Of a stretch of DNA of 64,000 nt, positions 37,286 through 48,784 are shown piece after piece; the stretch's first letter is position 1; every line of letters starts with the position of its first letter. The DNA is from Cytidiella melzeri (taxonomy: Eukaryota > Basidiomycota > Agaricomycetes > Polyporales > Irpicaceae). The stretch covers positions 62,001-126,000 of the forward strand of contig JABYQR010000048.1 in the NCBI GenBank assembly GCA_022592445.1. Reading direction: 5' to 3'. A program made the translations under genes and the position numbers. A model generated the notes under the pieces. It was not told where the DNA came from and ran no database searches. It was given only the letters and a program-made list of their open reading frames with translations.

Positions 37286-38708
37286 ATGGTTCTGTCACCT
37301 AGCATTTCTCTGTTTGATGAGCAGCAAGTCGTGCATGCAGCAGGTACATGACCTTGACTCTAATCGTCCTTGGAACATGCAGATTCATCATTCCTCCTTT
37401 CAGCCGGCGCGCTCGCATGGATGACCTGGGATGCTCTGATCCACTTGGATATAGAGGTATGATCTTAGCTTCGTGAAGACCTTTACTTCGTTCTCACAAG
37501 CGTATCTCATAGGTGGAACGCATCTGGCAGTACGTTCGCCTTGATTGGTCACGCTATTGATGCCCCTTTTGAACCTACTTCTTCAGACGTCCACGGTCAT
37601 GGGTCAAAGCTTTGTACTTCTCAGTTCGGTACCTTCCAATCTTTCACCAGCTGTGAGTGTTTCCTGTAGCCCTGAGCTTGATCTGTGGCTTACAAATGTT
37701 TTGTGCAGTGCAGTGACAACTGCGTTGTCTGGAATTTTCACCTGGAGTCCGACTGCTTGCAAGGGATGGGTATACTATCAGCTCATCTTTGTTCAAGTCG
37801 TGACTGCGCTGGTAGAAGTCATTCTTGTATTGCGACGTAAGTCATCATGGCCAAAAATTCCCGCGAGCATTCTCATCACAATGATGCTAGTCTACGTCCT
37901 GTATAGTCGGAACAGGGTTGTTCTGGCAGCACTCGTGTTGGCTTACACGGCCGAAATCTCTATGATGGCCGTCGTGTTGGGCATGACGCTTCCGAAGCTT
38001 CGGTTTGGAGATACTTGCTTGCTTAAGGGCTCACCAGGGATATTTATGGCGTTTTGGTACGTCCCTGTCCAGGAAAGGCTGGCTTGCCGTTGATCGCTTT
38101 GTTCTGCAGGCTTTCCTCACTCGTGTTCGAGACCTTTCTCTTCGTCCTCACTCTCATTAAATTTCTGCAAAGTGTCGCCCATAATATCGGGAAGCATTCC
38201 ATTTTATTTATCTTTGTACGCGATGGCACATGGGCGTTTGCGTTGATCTTTGGTATGCCTTCCTTCGTGTGGGTCACTGTTGTCAGCGCTGACCGCTTCA
38301 CTTCCAGTGTCGCAACTATTCAATATGCTGATGTATAAGCTGGCCCACTCACCTTTCGCTGGCATGGGATACGCGTGCGTGTTCTACAAGTTCACAAGCT
38401 CACTTCTGATACCAGATCCATCTCGCAGCTGGGCTCTCGGTGTATTCTCATTTTCAGTACGTTGTCCATAAAATTCGCTAATATGGCTGCTTGACTCGCC
38501 GTAACAGGGTTCACATGTTGTTCTCAACCTCCGAGGCATTGGCTTGCCAAATCCTAGCCACTTGGAGACGTCCGGACATGGGTCTACATCGGATTACTCC
38601 CGGACCACTCGCGACGATACTCATGACGACGGCGCTGGATGGCGCACATACTTCACCTCGGTGTTCGACCCGGAGTCATTCTCATCTGGAGATGTCGAAA
38701 TGAAATAA
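37286..38708 (+). CDS. Multi-pass membrane protein, DUF6533-like
   Basis: The ATG at 37286 (MVLSPSISLFDEQQVVHAA) leads after an intron into AGALAWMTWDALIHLDIEVE, RIWQ and WVKALYFSVRYLPIFHQL, the pattern of the DUF6533 N-terminal region. Further helices include FVQVVTALVEVILVLRR, LAALVLAYTAEISMMAVVLG and LSSLVFETFLFVLTLIKFLQ. The tail exon reads SHVVLNLRGIGLPNP, then a polar Ser/Thr/Asp-rich end, VFDPESFSSGDVEMK. Such proteins are numerous in mushroom genomes, with about seven helices and unknown function, although a receptor-like layout has been suggested. Six or so introns are inferred; the middle joins near 38250-38420 are the least certain. Confidence 0.75.
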
Positions 38709-39102
38709 AGTCGGAGTCATCGACGTTGGATCGTCGCTCTAATTTATACGAACTTTTGTCGTGTTGCGCACTCTTCCAGGATGGGGATGATGTGGGCCCC
38801 ATACAATTTGATTAGGATAGAACAGTTGCTCGATGCTAACGTCCCGTATTATTCGCTAAATCTCTGACTGTATGTACATGTCTAATGAAGTTCTGCGCCT
38901 GAGGTTCCTATATCTCTACAGATTGTGAAGCAGAGCACCATTCCCAGACAATGCCAGAGCAGCAGCAGAAGACTGCTGAAAACGTGCAGTAGTGGTTCCG
39001 AGTGATGCATTCAAAGCAATGTAATGTAGATTATCAAGGTCACATAACATGATGTCGAGACTCCGGTCATAAGTGACTTGGACCAGAGCCCAGCGAGGGT
39101 GT
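38709..39102. other. Convergent 3' spacer
   Basis: About 390 bases lie between two convergent stop codons. No gene or repeat was seen. Confidence 0.4.
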
Positions 39103-40999
39103 TCACCGATCCTTCTTCGACTCTAGCGTAGAGGCTATATCTCCTAACGCCTCGCCGACCTTGACTTTTTGCCCGTTCGCTATCGCGAATTGGAAGTCCT
39201 GCGGTGCTTCAAAAACAAGGACGATAGTACTTCCAAGGCAGAATCCGCCCATCTCCTGGGCCTTGAGCAGCGGCTGGCCGTCCAAGATGGGAGACGCGCC
39301 GGAATATACGGCTTCAGTGTATGTGCCTGATGGGTGACCGCGGCGAGAGCCAACGTTTGTGCGAAGGTCCTGTAATAAACACCTAAGTTTGGATGCTCAA
39401 ACGTAGGGATGCGTCTACACACCTTGTCAAAGTTGATCTTGATGCTACCGACATTGGTAGCTCCTACAGGCACCATGCCGAAGAACCCATACTTCCAACG
39501 ACCAAGCAGGGCCACGCGTTCATTGAGGACGAACAGATTTTCGAGCCGCTTTGCCATCCAAGGAGACACGGAGAAGAGGTCGCCTGATTAGGGTAAGTCG
39601 TATGGGTCTTCGGTCACAATGTACATGACTTACCCATGAAATGTCTACGTTTCTCTACTACCCACGCAGTCGGACTATGGAAGCGATGGTAGTCACCAGG
39701 CGCCAGATATATGACTGTGAAGTAGAGTGCATTCGTGGGTTTGACCAGAGCCAACGAAGAGCTGCGTCTTCGCTCCAAGGTTGGCCGTACGCCCATTTCT
39801 GCAGCGACCGATGCGTCATGTGCTACCACCTCAGATACCGTGCCCTCTTGAGATACCGACGCGTCTGTACGTTCGCCAAACTTCTTTGCACCAGCGTCCG
39901 TGTTAGGAGCTGGGTGGTTGTTGACCGGGGTGCTGGTCCCAGATGCCGATGGGGTATTGTGCGCGCTCGTTCCAAGTAGTTCGTGAAGACTGTATTCAAT
40001 GCCGTTGATATCTGCGAATTGTTTATCGTTCACCTCCGCCGCATCGCGTGCTGCGAATTCAACTTTGGTGCGAGTTGCCGAGGGCGACTCTACGCCAAGC
40101 AGCGCGTCGAGGGAATAAGTGCTGCCTTTGATCTGTTCAACGCGTCCGCCGGTGATTGTTCCAAAGTGTAACACTGTTCCGTCCGCTGGGCTGACCTAAT
40201 TGCTCGCGCGACATCACATTCTCTGCGAGAGCTGCTATTGAGAATTATCAGCACATACCAGCACAGTATCGGCGGTCGGTCTAACGCCATCCTTCAGCTT
40301 CCGATAGAAAAAGTCGCCGAGACTTGTGTATTCCTTCAGGTCTTTCTCTACCTCGTCCAGGTTGCATCCAAAAATGTGTGAGTAGACCTTGAAGCCTGTG
40401 GGTCGGAACCATATCGGCAATTCGAAAGAGTTCATGTATCCCCATACTCGTGACAGATTACGGAGCGGAAGAGCACCCATAACATGCACCTGTGCCAGTG
40501 AAAGCCTCAGCATGGACAATGCAAGAAGAATTTGTACGCAAGATAGACGTACCGTCCAAGGACCTTTCAGTCTAACGACCTCGTTGCCATTTTCGTCTAC
40601 GTGAATTTCCTTCTCGACCCTTTTACGATATTGAATGACAATGAGGAGAAGAGCTCCGACAGCAACTGGGAGAGGGTACCACTTTGTGGGTGTCTCCTTC
40701 CATGCGCTCGCCAGTCGTTCTGTAGCACCGAAAACGCGACGGTCAGTAGCGCCTCGTCCAAGTAGACCCAACCACTCACGATGCAACGGCACGTCACGTC
40801 CGCCAAAAGACCCTTGTGGAGGTACGTTCCCGCCAGGTTGGGTAGAGTACAACCTGTGGTTGACCCTCAGCAGCGCACTACCGCGATGTATGCCACGTAT
40901 ACACCGGTTGACTATCCTCCCCGAGTAGTAACCTGCATTTGTACTCGTCAATCCGAGACGGTGTCTGCCGTTGTAGATTTTGGCCTTGAGTCCTAACAT
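39103..40999 (-). CDS. PSD1: Phosphatidylserine decarboxylase proenzyme, mitochondrial PSD1 type
   Basis: The start at 40999 gives [17 protein letters not shown], a basic presequence typical of mitochondrial import, followed by a membrane anchor ([19 protein letters not shown]). Catalytic-domain blocks are [38 protein letters not shown] (across an intron), [35 protein letters not shown] and finally [19 protein letters not shown] (39237-39226) is the self-cleavage site whose Ser becomes the pyruvoyl group, so the enzyme should mature. A variable Ser/Thr-rich insert lies between the two halves (about 39760-40130), as in yeast Psd1. It makes phosphatidylethanolamine in the inner mitochondrial membrane. 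The C-terminal end [10 protein letters not shown] is complete. Confidence 0.93.
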
Positions 41000-41405
41000 C
41001 TATACATGAGCGTCACAAGACAGAAGTGGTGTAGTGAGGCGTCCGTGGTTACAGAACGTATTAGAGTGTTTGACAAGAGCGTTGTGCTGAGCAGGGCAAG
41101 GCCAGCCTGTGCGTAAGGCGTAAGGGAATATGGAAAGGTCGTATGCGTAGTACGTGTCGTCGCGGTAGAGATGAACCATGCATCGTCTTGTTGAGATGTT
41201 GGGAGCAGCTCTCTCACGTGTAAATCGCTGTCTGAACAATTCGCCGGGCCCGAGGAACGTCTGTGTCGGCATTGCTTGTCAAAAAGCATGTAATTCCGTC
41301 AGCTGCATCGTATAGAGGGACATCACCCTGGTGTTACTACGTATACAGGTAGTCGTGGTATTAATTCTACAGCAGCTATACATTTGTACTCGAGAAAGAA
41401 GACTA
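41000..41405. other. Spacer between PSD1 and the aminotransferase gene
   Basis: About 400 bases, presumably the PSD1 promoter and 5' leader and the 3' end of the upstream gene. A 90-codon minus-strand frame (41000-41272) ends just before the PSD1 start and has no recognisable domain. Confidence 0.35.
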
Positions 41406-42868
41406 TTACTCACAGACAACAGACCATCCTCGGTACTGGTCCCTGCCCTCTTGGATGCCTGTTATCTTCTCGTATAGACCACGAGCAACCGGACCAAGAG
41501 AGCCCTCGTGTCGCTCAAGGACAATGTCCTTCTTGCCCTCCGCACCAATCCTCTCCACAGAAGCAACAACCACGGCAGTACCAACTACAAAAATCTCGAG
41601 CAGCTTACCTGCCGTGGATACCTCTGCGATCTCGGAGAGTGTGACGACGCGCTCTTGCACGTGAAGCTTAATAGAGGGCGAGAGACCGTGGAGCACAACG
41701 TCCGACCCGTGTGCCTTTGTAAGTTCTATGCACGAGTCGCGAGTGACACCCGGAAGAATGGTTCCGTCTACTGGTGGGGTGATGATGTCCCAGTCTAAAC
41801 AGTGATTTCTAAGTGGCTGCTGCAGTAGCTTTGCGGGTGGTTCTCACCTCCGTCGTCTCGCAGGAACACCGCGAAAAAGTTCATTGCGCCCGCCTCCGTA
41901 ATGATGTCATCCAACAGCCACAAGATCTGGTCGTATCCCTCCTTGTTTGCGATACGTTGAGGAGCAAAGGTTGGCGCATAGTTCAGAGCGAGCTTGTAAC
42001 CGCCAGTGCCTCCCGGCCATGAGCGAACGTGTTCGCGAACTGCCTTCAGCGATAGCGGACGCGCGACGCGAAAGTAAGGTCCAGTTGGGCAACAGATGAT
42101 GTACAGTGTGGCACAGTCGGATGCAGCAACACCGAGAGCTATCAAGAATATGAGTATGAACTACCATCGGTGTACGCCATATCGTGATCGACGTACAAGC
42201 TCGCGTGCCAATCAATGTTGGTCGGATGTACAAACTATATCCTGGGACACGCGGAATCCAACGCTCCTCGAGCTTAACAAGACGCTGGATGATCTTCAGC
42301 ACCTCCCTGGTATCCATGGCTGGTAGTGCGACTCGTTCTCTGGAACGATCCATCCGCGCCATGTTCATGTCAGGTCGGAATAGTCTGCTCTTGCCATCCG
42401 CACCCATGTATGCCTGGATCTGAATGAGAAAGGGTTTTCATGGAGGAATGCAGTCAACCCACCTTCATTCCCTCGAACAGGTTTGTGGAGTACTGAAGAC
42501 ATGAGGAGAGCGGGTCGAGCATAAGAGGACCATAAGGCTTAATTTCTGGATCTGACCAGCCATTTATAGGGTCATAGGATGTGATAGCCATGTGGTCTGT
42601 TGTGATCTACTTCGACTGTTAGAACACACAGGGATAGTACAATGCGAGAGTCGGGGTATTCACCTGTCCGAAGACGAGCTCCTCCGTCGGCGGGACTGCT
42701 TTCATGGATGCAGCCCGGGTGATCCTCGTCTTTGAGGCCTGCAGAACAAAGAGACATTGCTGAGGTTAGATATGCAGTCTGAGGTGGTGCGGAATATCTG
42801 CTTACATCGAGTGGTGCAGGACCGACAACATGTCCATTAGCTTGGAGAGCAGCGCTGCCGTTAGCCAT
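41406..42868 (-). CDS. Branched-chain amino acid aminotransferase (class IV)
   Basis: Starting at 42868 (MANGSAALQANGHVVG), spliced blocks read TRITRAASMKAVPPTEELVF, ITSYDPINGWSDPEIKPYGP, RLFRPDMNMARMDRS, RWIPRVPGYSLYIRPTLIGT, RSWPGGTGGYKLALNYAPTF, LLDDIITEAGAMNFFAVFLR and, at the end, ITGIQEGRDQYRGW. The Lys in GYKLALNYAP is the expected PLP-binding residue, and ITEAGAMN is the usual phosphate and substrate loop. It moves amino groups between Leu/Ile/Val and 2-oxoglutarate. No clear mitochondrial presequence follows the chosen ATG, so a cytosolic form is likely; the upstream frame is open for some codons but lacks an ATG. All key residues are kept. Confidence 0.9.
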
Positions 42869-43416
42869 CGGGTTTGTTACGGTGATCCGTACAAAGGATT
42901 GTGGGCCAAGCGTTGCAGGTGCTTGAGAGTGGGTAAGAGAGCGAGATGCGTTGGAGTCATGTTTCGCTCGAGAAGAAAAACTTGATCAAACAGACGCCTG
43001 TATATCTGCTGTGAGAGATCTGACAAAAAAGTTCGGATCCTGACGTTGTTCCAGCTGCCTTTTGCTCAGTCGGCTGGGACCATAGCAGACCACATGAACG
43101 CACTGGTGGCCAACGGATCTGTACCGTGCATGTTGCGGGTAACAGAGCAAGTCTGTAACAGAACACACATGTGAATCTGCAGGCTCACAGCAGACACCCT
43201 CTGTAACATGGGTAACTTTTTAGACATACCTGACGGTATCCACCGCCATGTCGGTTACAAGAATGGTGGTGGTTGCGTTGGTCGACGTGGTGCAGCGACA
43301 AAATGGTGTCCTTCGTCAAAACCCCGGTACTACTTGCTATCATTGATGGCCCGATTGAATCGCAGCGCTCCTGCTCTTCAACTCACCACTCACACTGAGC
43401 ATCGTCTTCACATACA
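42869..43416. other. Divergent promoter region
   Basis: About 550 bases between the aminotransferase (minus) and the GPALPP gene (plus). No additional gene was recognised. Confidence 0.4.
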
Positions 43417-44552
43417 ATGATAGGGCCAGACCTCCCTCCGCATCTCCTTCGAAACAGGTCCACGACGTCGGGCGAGGATGATGAGCCAGAGGCAGGGCCA
43501 TCTCAACCTGCATCAATAGGTCCCACCCTGCCATCTCACCTCCTTACCAAGAAGCCTGCGCCAACACCGACTGAGGATGAAGACGACGAGGACGACTATA
43601 TGCCGGCTCTACCTCCTGACCTCAATCGCTCGCAACCTCCTGTACCCAGTGGCCCGCCAAGGAAAGTCATGGGTCCATCGTTTCCTCCTTCAATAACTGG
43701 GAGGGGAAGTTTTCATGATGATGAGGACGACGATGATGTCGGACCCATGCCTTTACCAGCGGGTTACGTAATGAAGGAGAAGGACGGAGTGACAGAGTTC
43801 CTCGAGAGAGAAGAGAAACGGAGAAAAGAGGTTGAGGTGAGACAGATTATCTTTGCACTCTTGAATTCATTCCAAAGCAAACAAGCTCCCCCGGTTTTCT
43901 AGGAGGCTGCCAAACCGAAAGCTCTCCAACGTGACGAATGGATGTTGGTACCACCGTCATCGTCAGACCTGCTAGGGTGTGCGTATACGGTCTTGCTTTT
44001 CACGTAGCGTACTTCCTGACGCGTGTCACAGCAATTGATCCCACCAAGTTGACAAAGGGACGACAGTTTCAAAAGACCAGCGCGCCCTCCAGAAACCAGG
44101 ATACGTCACTGTGGACTGAAACACCTGCGGAACGTCAGCAACGGCTAGCAGATGAAGTTTCTGGAAAGCGAAGGCGCGCTGCAGATGCAGTGCCAGATGC
44201 GGAGGATGATGTTGAAGCACGAAAACGTCGCAGGCACGATGAAGTGGTCAGAAAAGGCGTGGAAGAGTACACGGTATGTATCTTGACGCTGTTTTGGGAT
44301 GGTCACTCATCGGTGTCCTCGTGTTTGCAGAAGAAGAATCGTGGCGGCACTCTTGTTGACCAGCACGCTGCAAAGACCGCAGGAAAGCATAAAGATGACG
44401 GGGACGAAGGTCCTCCTAAGATCTGGGACCATGGCCGTGATATGGCACTGTCTGGACGGTTGATGGACGACAGTTCGAGAGACAAGTATATCAAGGACGC
44501 AAGAGGGCTCGGAGACAGGTTTGGGACGGGAAAGAGCGGCGGGTTTTTGTAA
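43417..44552 (+). CDS. GPALPP-motif protein with DUF3752 domain
   Basis: Exons 43417-43836, 43903-43978, 44032-44273 and 44331-44552 join to 319 residues. The N-terminus holds repeated short motifs of the GPALPP kind: IGPDLPPHLL, IGPTLPSHLL, MPALPPDL, MGPSFPPSI and GPMPLPAGY, spaced by acidic runs. The DUF3752 C-terminal domain follows: RDEWMLVPP, LLGSIDPTKL, SLWTETPAERQQRL, then a basic segment and RGGTLVDQHAAK. It ends KIWDHGRDMALSGRL, DRFGTGKSGGFL, the usual family end. Splice check: the second donor at 43979 (gtgcgt) gives LLGS-I-DP in phase. Family members are nuclear and of unclear function. The gene is complete. Confidence 0.9.
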
Positions 44553-44984
44553 ACTCTGGCGACGTACGTGCGTGTCTCATGTATTATCATATGATATCGC
44601 GTCCTTTCGACCTACTGCAGGCAACGGCGAGTGCATGGACATGTCGTATTCATTGGCTGGTGATGCATCATGTTGAGTCTGACGCGAACTCGAGTGATTA
44701 TCGAGTCCTCTGTGCGTGTTGTCAGTGCGCACATGTGTTTCCGTGCATTTTCCTGTTCTACTCCTGTTTCCTGTAAGAGATGAAAACAATGCTCGGAAAA
44801 CAGACTCAGATCATGAATGTGCTCACAGCAGTTGACCGCGACTTCGGCTCTCGGTCCACGCACATCCGGTTACAGGAATGTCATGAGACAGTCCCCGCCC
44901 TCAACGTGTACCACATAAATCGCAGCCTTCAGGCTCTCTCTTCATCGCTCTTTCTTTCTTACATCCACTAGTCACGTAAGAGCA
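44553..44984. other. Intergenic region
   Basis: About 430 bases, the promoter region of the dehydrogenase gene. Frames of 60-80 codons cross it without motif support. Confidence 0.35.
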
Positions 44985-46258
44985 ATGGCCGACCGTCTCT
45001 CGCAAGTCGCTGGACACCTTACAAACAGCTACTCTCGTGGGTTGCTCAATGGCGAGGTAGCCATCATCACTGGTGAGTAGCATAACGTAGAGCTACGCGT
45101 CAACTGTGCGACCTAATTCTTGGATACAGGTGCTGGGCAGGTGTGTATCAGAGAGCAAGTTATATCAGCTACTGGGGTCGTTTTGACATGATGCATACAG
45201 GGTATTGGACGAAGTGCCGCTCTCCTTTTCGCTAAGGAGGGTGCCAAGGTCGTCGTCTCCGAGTACGTACTCTCATGTAGAGCTTCAGGGGAAATTTGTA
45301 TTCAACATACAGTGCCGCAGTTTGGATGAGAAAAAGGCTCAATCTACAGTAGACGAGATCAAGTTGGCCGGTGGTGACGCCATCGCAGTTAGTGGGGATG
45401 TTGGCGCAGAAGACTTCCCCCAGAAGGTCATTGAAGCTACCATCAAGTACGTCCTATATGGCTTGTTCCGATATAATAACTCACACGATTATGCAGCAAA
45501 TACGGCAAAATCAATCACATTGTCAACAACGCTGGCTTCACTTATGATCGCATGCTGCACACAACTCCTGACGATGCTTGGGATATCATCATGAAGATAC
45601 ACGTCCGTGCGCCTTTCAGGCTCATAAGAGCTGCAGCACCGTACTTCCGTATCAAGGTACCTATATTGTTTTGATTATATGTATGACAACTATGGACCTG
45701 AATATCTAGGGAGGGGTCAAGGAGAACCGCTCGATTATCAACATCTCGTCCACAACTGGCCTGCACGGTAATGTTGGCCAGGCAAACTATGCCGCGGCCA
45801 AGTCCGCTGTTATTGGTCTTACGAAAACCATCTGCAAGGAGTGGGGTGGCTTCGGCGTTCGTGCAAACACTGTTGCGTTCGGCTACGTCTTGACCAGGTT
45901 AGCCCTCCGTATCTAGCTTCTGTCTCGCTTTCGATATACTCCAGCTGACGCGTATATGATATCTACAAGGTTGACAGCAGCAAAGGAAGAAGGCGCCAGC
46001 ATCGAGATTGACGGCAAGAAAGTCGCGCTCGGTATCCCAGGTGGTGGAAGCGCAAGGAGCAGCGGACCGACCTCCAACATCCCTCTCGGCCGCGGTGCCA
46101 CACCGGACGAGGCTGCTGCCACCCTTCTCTTGTAAGTACAACCTCTTGCTTTCTCTGGGGACGTACTTCTAACATGTCGTTGTTGTAGCTTGGCGTCGCC
46201 GCTTGCTTCCTTCGTCTCTGGACACACCCTTGAGGTTACCGGAGGTGCTGGAATCTGA
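44985..46258 (+). CDS. Short-chain dehydrogenase/reductase (FabG-like)
   Basis: Eight exons (44985-45072, 45130-45140, 45201-45262, 45321-45446, 45497-45656, 45710-45897, 45970-46131, 46189-46258) join in frame. The Rossmann glycine motif TGAGQGIGRSAA is made from three exons, the middle one only 11 bases long. Next come AKVVVSDLDEKKAQ, VNNAGFTYDRM, INISSTTGLHGNVGQANYAA and AKSAVIGLTK, so the catalytic Asn, Ser, Tyr and Lys are all present (YxxxK as YAAAK). The end is SGHTLEVTGGAGI, a standard SDR finish. It should be an NAD(P)-dependent oxidoreductase; the closest style is 3-oxoacyl-ACP reductase or a peroxisomal beta-oxidation dehydrogenase. An N-terminal extension of about 25 residues precedes the fold. 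The substrate is not readable from sequence. Confidence 0.92.
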
Positions 46259-48784
46259 GTTGCTGGTGGATCTGGGCGCTCTATCATCTGTGTATTTTAA
46301 CCTACAATCTGACGGTGAATTTGCCTCACATCTTCATCTGTGCCAGAGTCCAAATTTGCCTTGTGCTCCTGCTGTCAGGCGCAAAGGGTAAGTACCGCTG
46401 GTAAGATTGATTGTTTGAAGCGACTTGAGCTCTGTTTATTATCCAGGGCTGGTTGCTTGCACTGAAGTGACTGGTACCGACGTAGAGTGTCAGAATTCGG
46501 TAGTGATCTGGCGAGTCGAAATCGTCACACCGACTAGCTGTCCTATACGGGCACAATCACACGGGCTTACTCAACCAATTTCCTCCTCTTACAATGACCC
46601 CTTGCATGATGACTGCACTCTAATACCCCCTGAGGCCAATGAACACCATGTATGAAATGGCAAACGTAAACCGGCGCCCGCAAGTTCTACAACCCCGCAA
46701 CACTCTAGTGATCATTGGCAATGTCAATACAGTCTGCGACTACGACAGGGCAGTTTGTCCGTTCCATGCTCACGCAACGCCTCTCGTAAACTAATCACCC
46801 AAAACCAGCTTTTCGCCCGGCGATACGTCGATCTTCAGTTCGTTCTAGAGACGGGCCCGTTCTCACCGCTGAGAAAGCGCGCACCGAATGCATGCATGTA
46901 TACAAAGGATGCCACGTCGGAGTCGCAATATATCCGTAGTATCCATCTGCGCATAAAGTACAAGACCCGGTGCCTGTGTTGCGCAGCTGAGATGGTCAAG
47001 ATATGTCCGGTACCATTTTCTGCTTGTTACATACTGCGTGTGCTCGTAATCCCACTACCGTTTGTGATCCGCTCAACCACATACATTCGAACAGGCATTT
47101 ACCGGTGTTGTACAGTAGACTAGGTTTGTTAACAAAGCATCCCACCTCAACTTTGAGCGTCGATCAGAGTTCAAAGCTCAAAACATGTCAATATGTCAAT
47201 GAGAACGCAGCGCGGAGATGTCTGCGCTACCTTGAAACTTCAGGACAAAGCAAGAGGATCAGACACCGTAACTTTCTGATCGTTCGTTGACTCTCTCCAG
47301 CCTCTGAAAGCCATTACTCAGCCCATCTACATACGTTGAGCTGTGCCAAACCATTTTAAGCGCATCCATGGTCCATCAAAGATATGGGACAAACAGCGGA
47401 CGGAGGTTCAAGCGTCCTTGGATTTCAGGGATGAAGCTGGCCGGCGCTGGTTGTCAGACGGGGCATGTATGCTGAACCCACATTTCCTCCGTGACGACAA
47501 GGCGCTGCAATACCAACAAAGGATCTAATACCCTACCAGGCCCCATTTGGCGAATAACCACTGCACTGCGGCGTCTTGCGATATGGTACCTTGGCTCACG
47601 AGCTGTGAAGGAGGCCCGAGTATCCCCCGGGCGTTACCGCGAAGCCCGGAAGGGCAGGATTGTCTGGTTTGACGGCGTGCTGAGGTATGTCGAGATGACA
47701 TGGCGACACGATAATTTCTTGCGTGAGGGTACGAGCTGTTGCAAGATGAACACTCTTGGATTGTCTTGTAGGCGAGGAGTTTCAGCATATCGTAGGAAAC
47801 GAATGCCTCCGAGCTGGTATCATAGCTAAGGAGGTTGATCGTATTCACGTAGCTATCACTGGCATCCTAGGGAAGCTGGCTTTCCACGACTGCGACAGAG
47901 GCACTAGCCATAACGAAGTGAAATACTGGAGGAAATGTTCGGTTGGGACAGGCTCGACAGTTTCGAAAACACCGTAGGCTCACCATCAGCGAAAGTCCAA
48001 TTTCTAATGCGGTGCGACAAGCGGATAGCCCACTGGGCAGCGGATTGAGTTTGCGGCTCTAGCTGTGCTTGCTTACGAGGAATTGGTGGCTGCAACTGCT
48101 AGGAATCATTTGATCAGCTATCAAATTACGACTTCAACGAGGTGGTATGTGATGTAACTTGATGCGCACTGGCGGTTTACTGAGGTTGAGATAGAGGTCG
48201 AGGCGCGTATGACGCCGAGAATTGGCGCGGTCCGTAGGAGAGGGACAATTCAATTGCCTCCGGTGTAGATGCTCTCTGTATGCATGCGAGATGTCCAACT
48301 GTGGCTTAGCAGTCTGAAGCGTCGGAGGGTTTTCGCAAGCAGGGAAACTGACAAGCCGTCGAGTAACAAATCAAACAGGGTAACTTTTCAAACGCGATGT
48401 CGCATAGCCAGGGCGACGCCGATCTGGACGTTGACGGTGCTGCTCAGACATCGCGCGTACCATTAACTGGCACAGAGTTGTCCATCAATCGAAGATGGCT
48501 AGCCGGAGGCGGAGTCTGGCGCATCTGGTGAATTGACAGTGTCAGCCGCTTTGTAAGAATGAAGTGCTAAGGCTCACATCCAATGGTCAGCCGCCGTGTA
48601 ACCTTGCGCCGCTGATACTTCCAGCGATTCGTGGGCCGCCTCGTTCTCGCGGATGGGGCTTAGGTCATTCTGCAGGGAAGCCATACTAGAGACGCAGGCA
48701 CATGGGAAATGATCCATGTATATTGCCCAGGATGTATGCATGACACGGAAGCTAGTCTAGGACGGCGAGCCTTACCATGTGTGA
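46259..48784. other. Gene-poor stretch of 2.5 kb
   Basis: Several overlapping frames of 60-130 codons (for example 47343-47528, 47491-47829, 48269-48466) occur on both strands, but none shows a family motif, consistent splice pattern or codon character I trust. It may hold decayed mobile-element or gene sequence, which I cannot name. Confidence 0.35.

Noticed and set aside
41000..41272. A 90-codon minus-strand frame just upstream of PSD1
   Set aside because: It has no recognisable domain and sits where the PSD1 promoter and leader should be.
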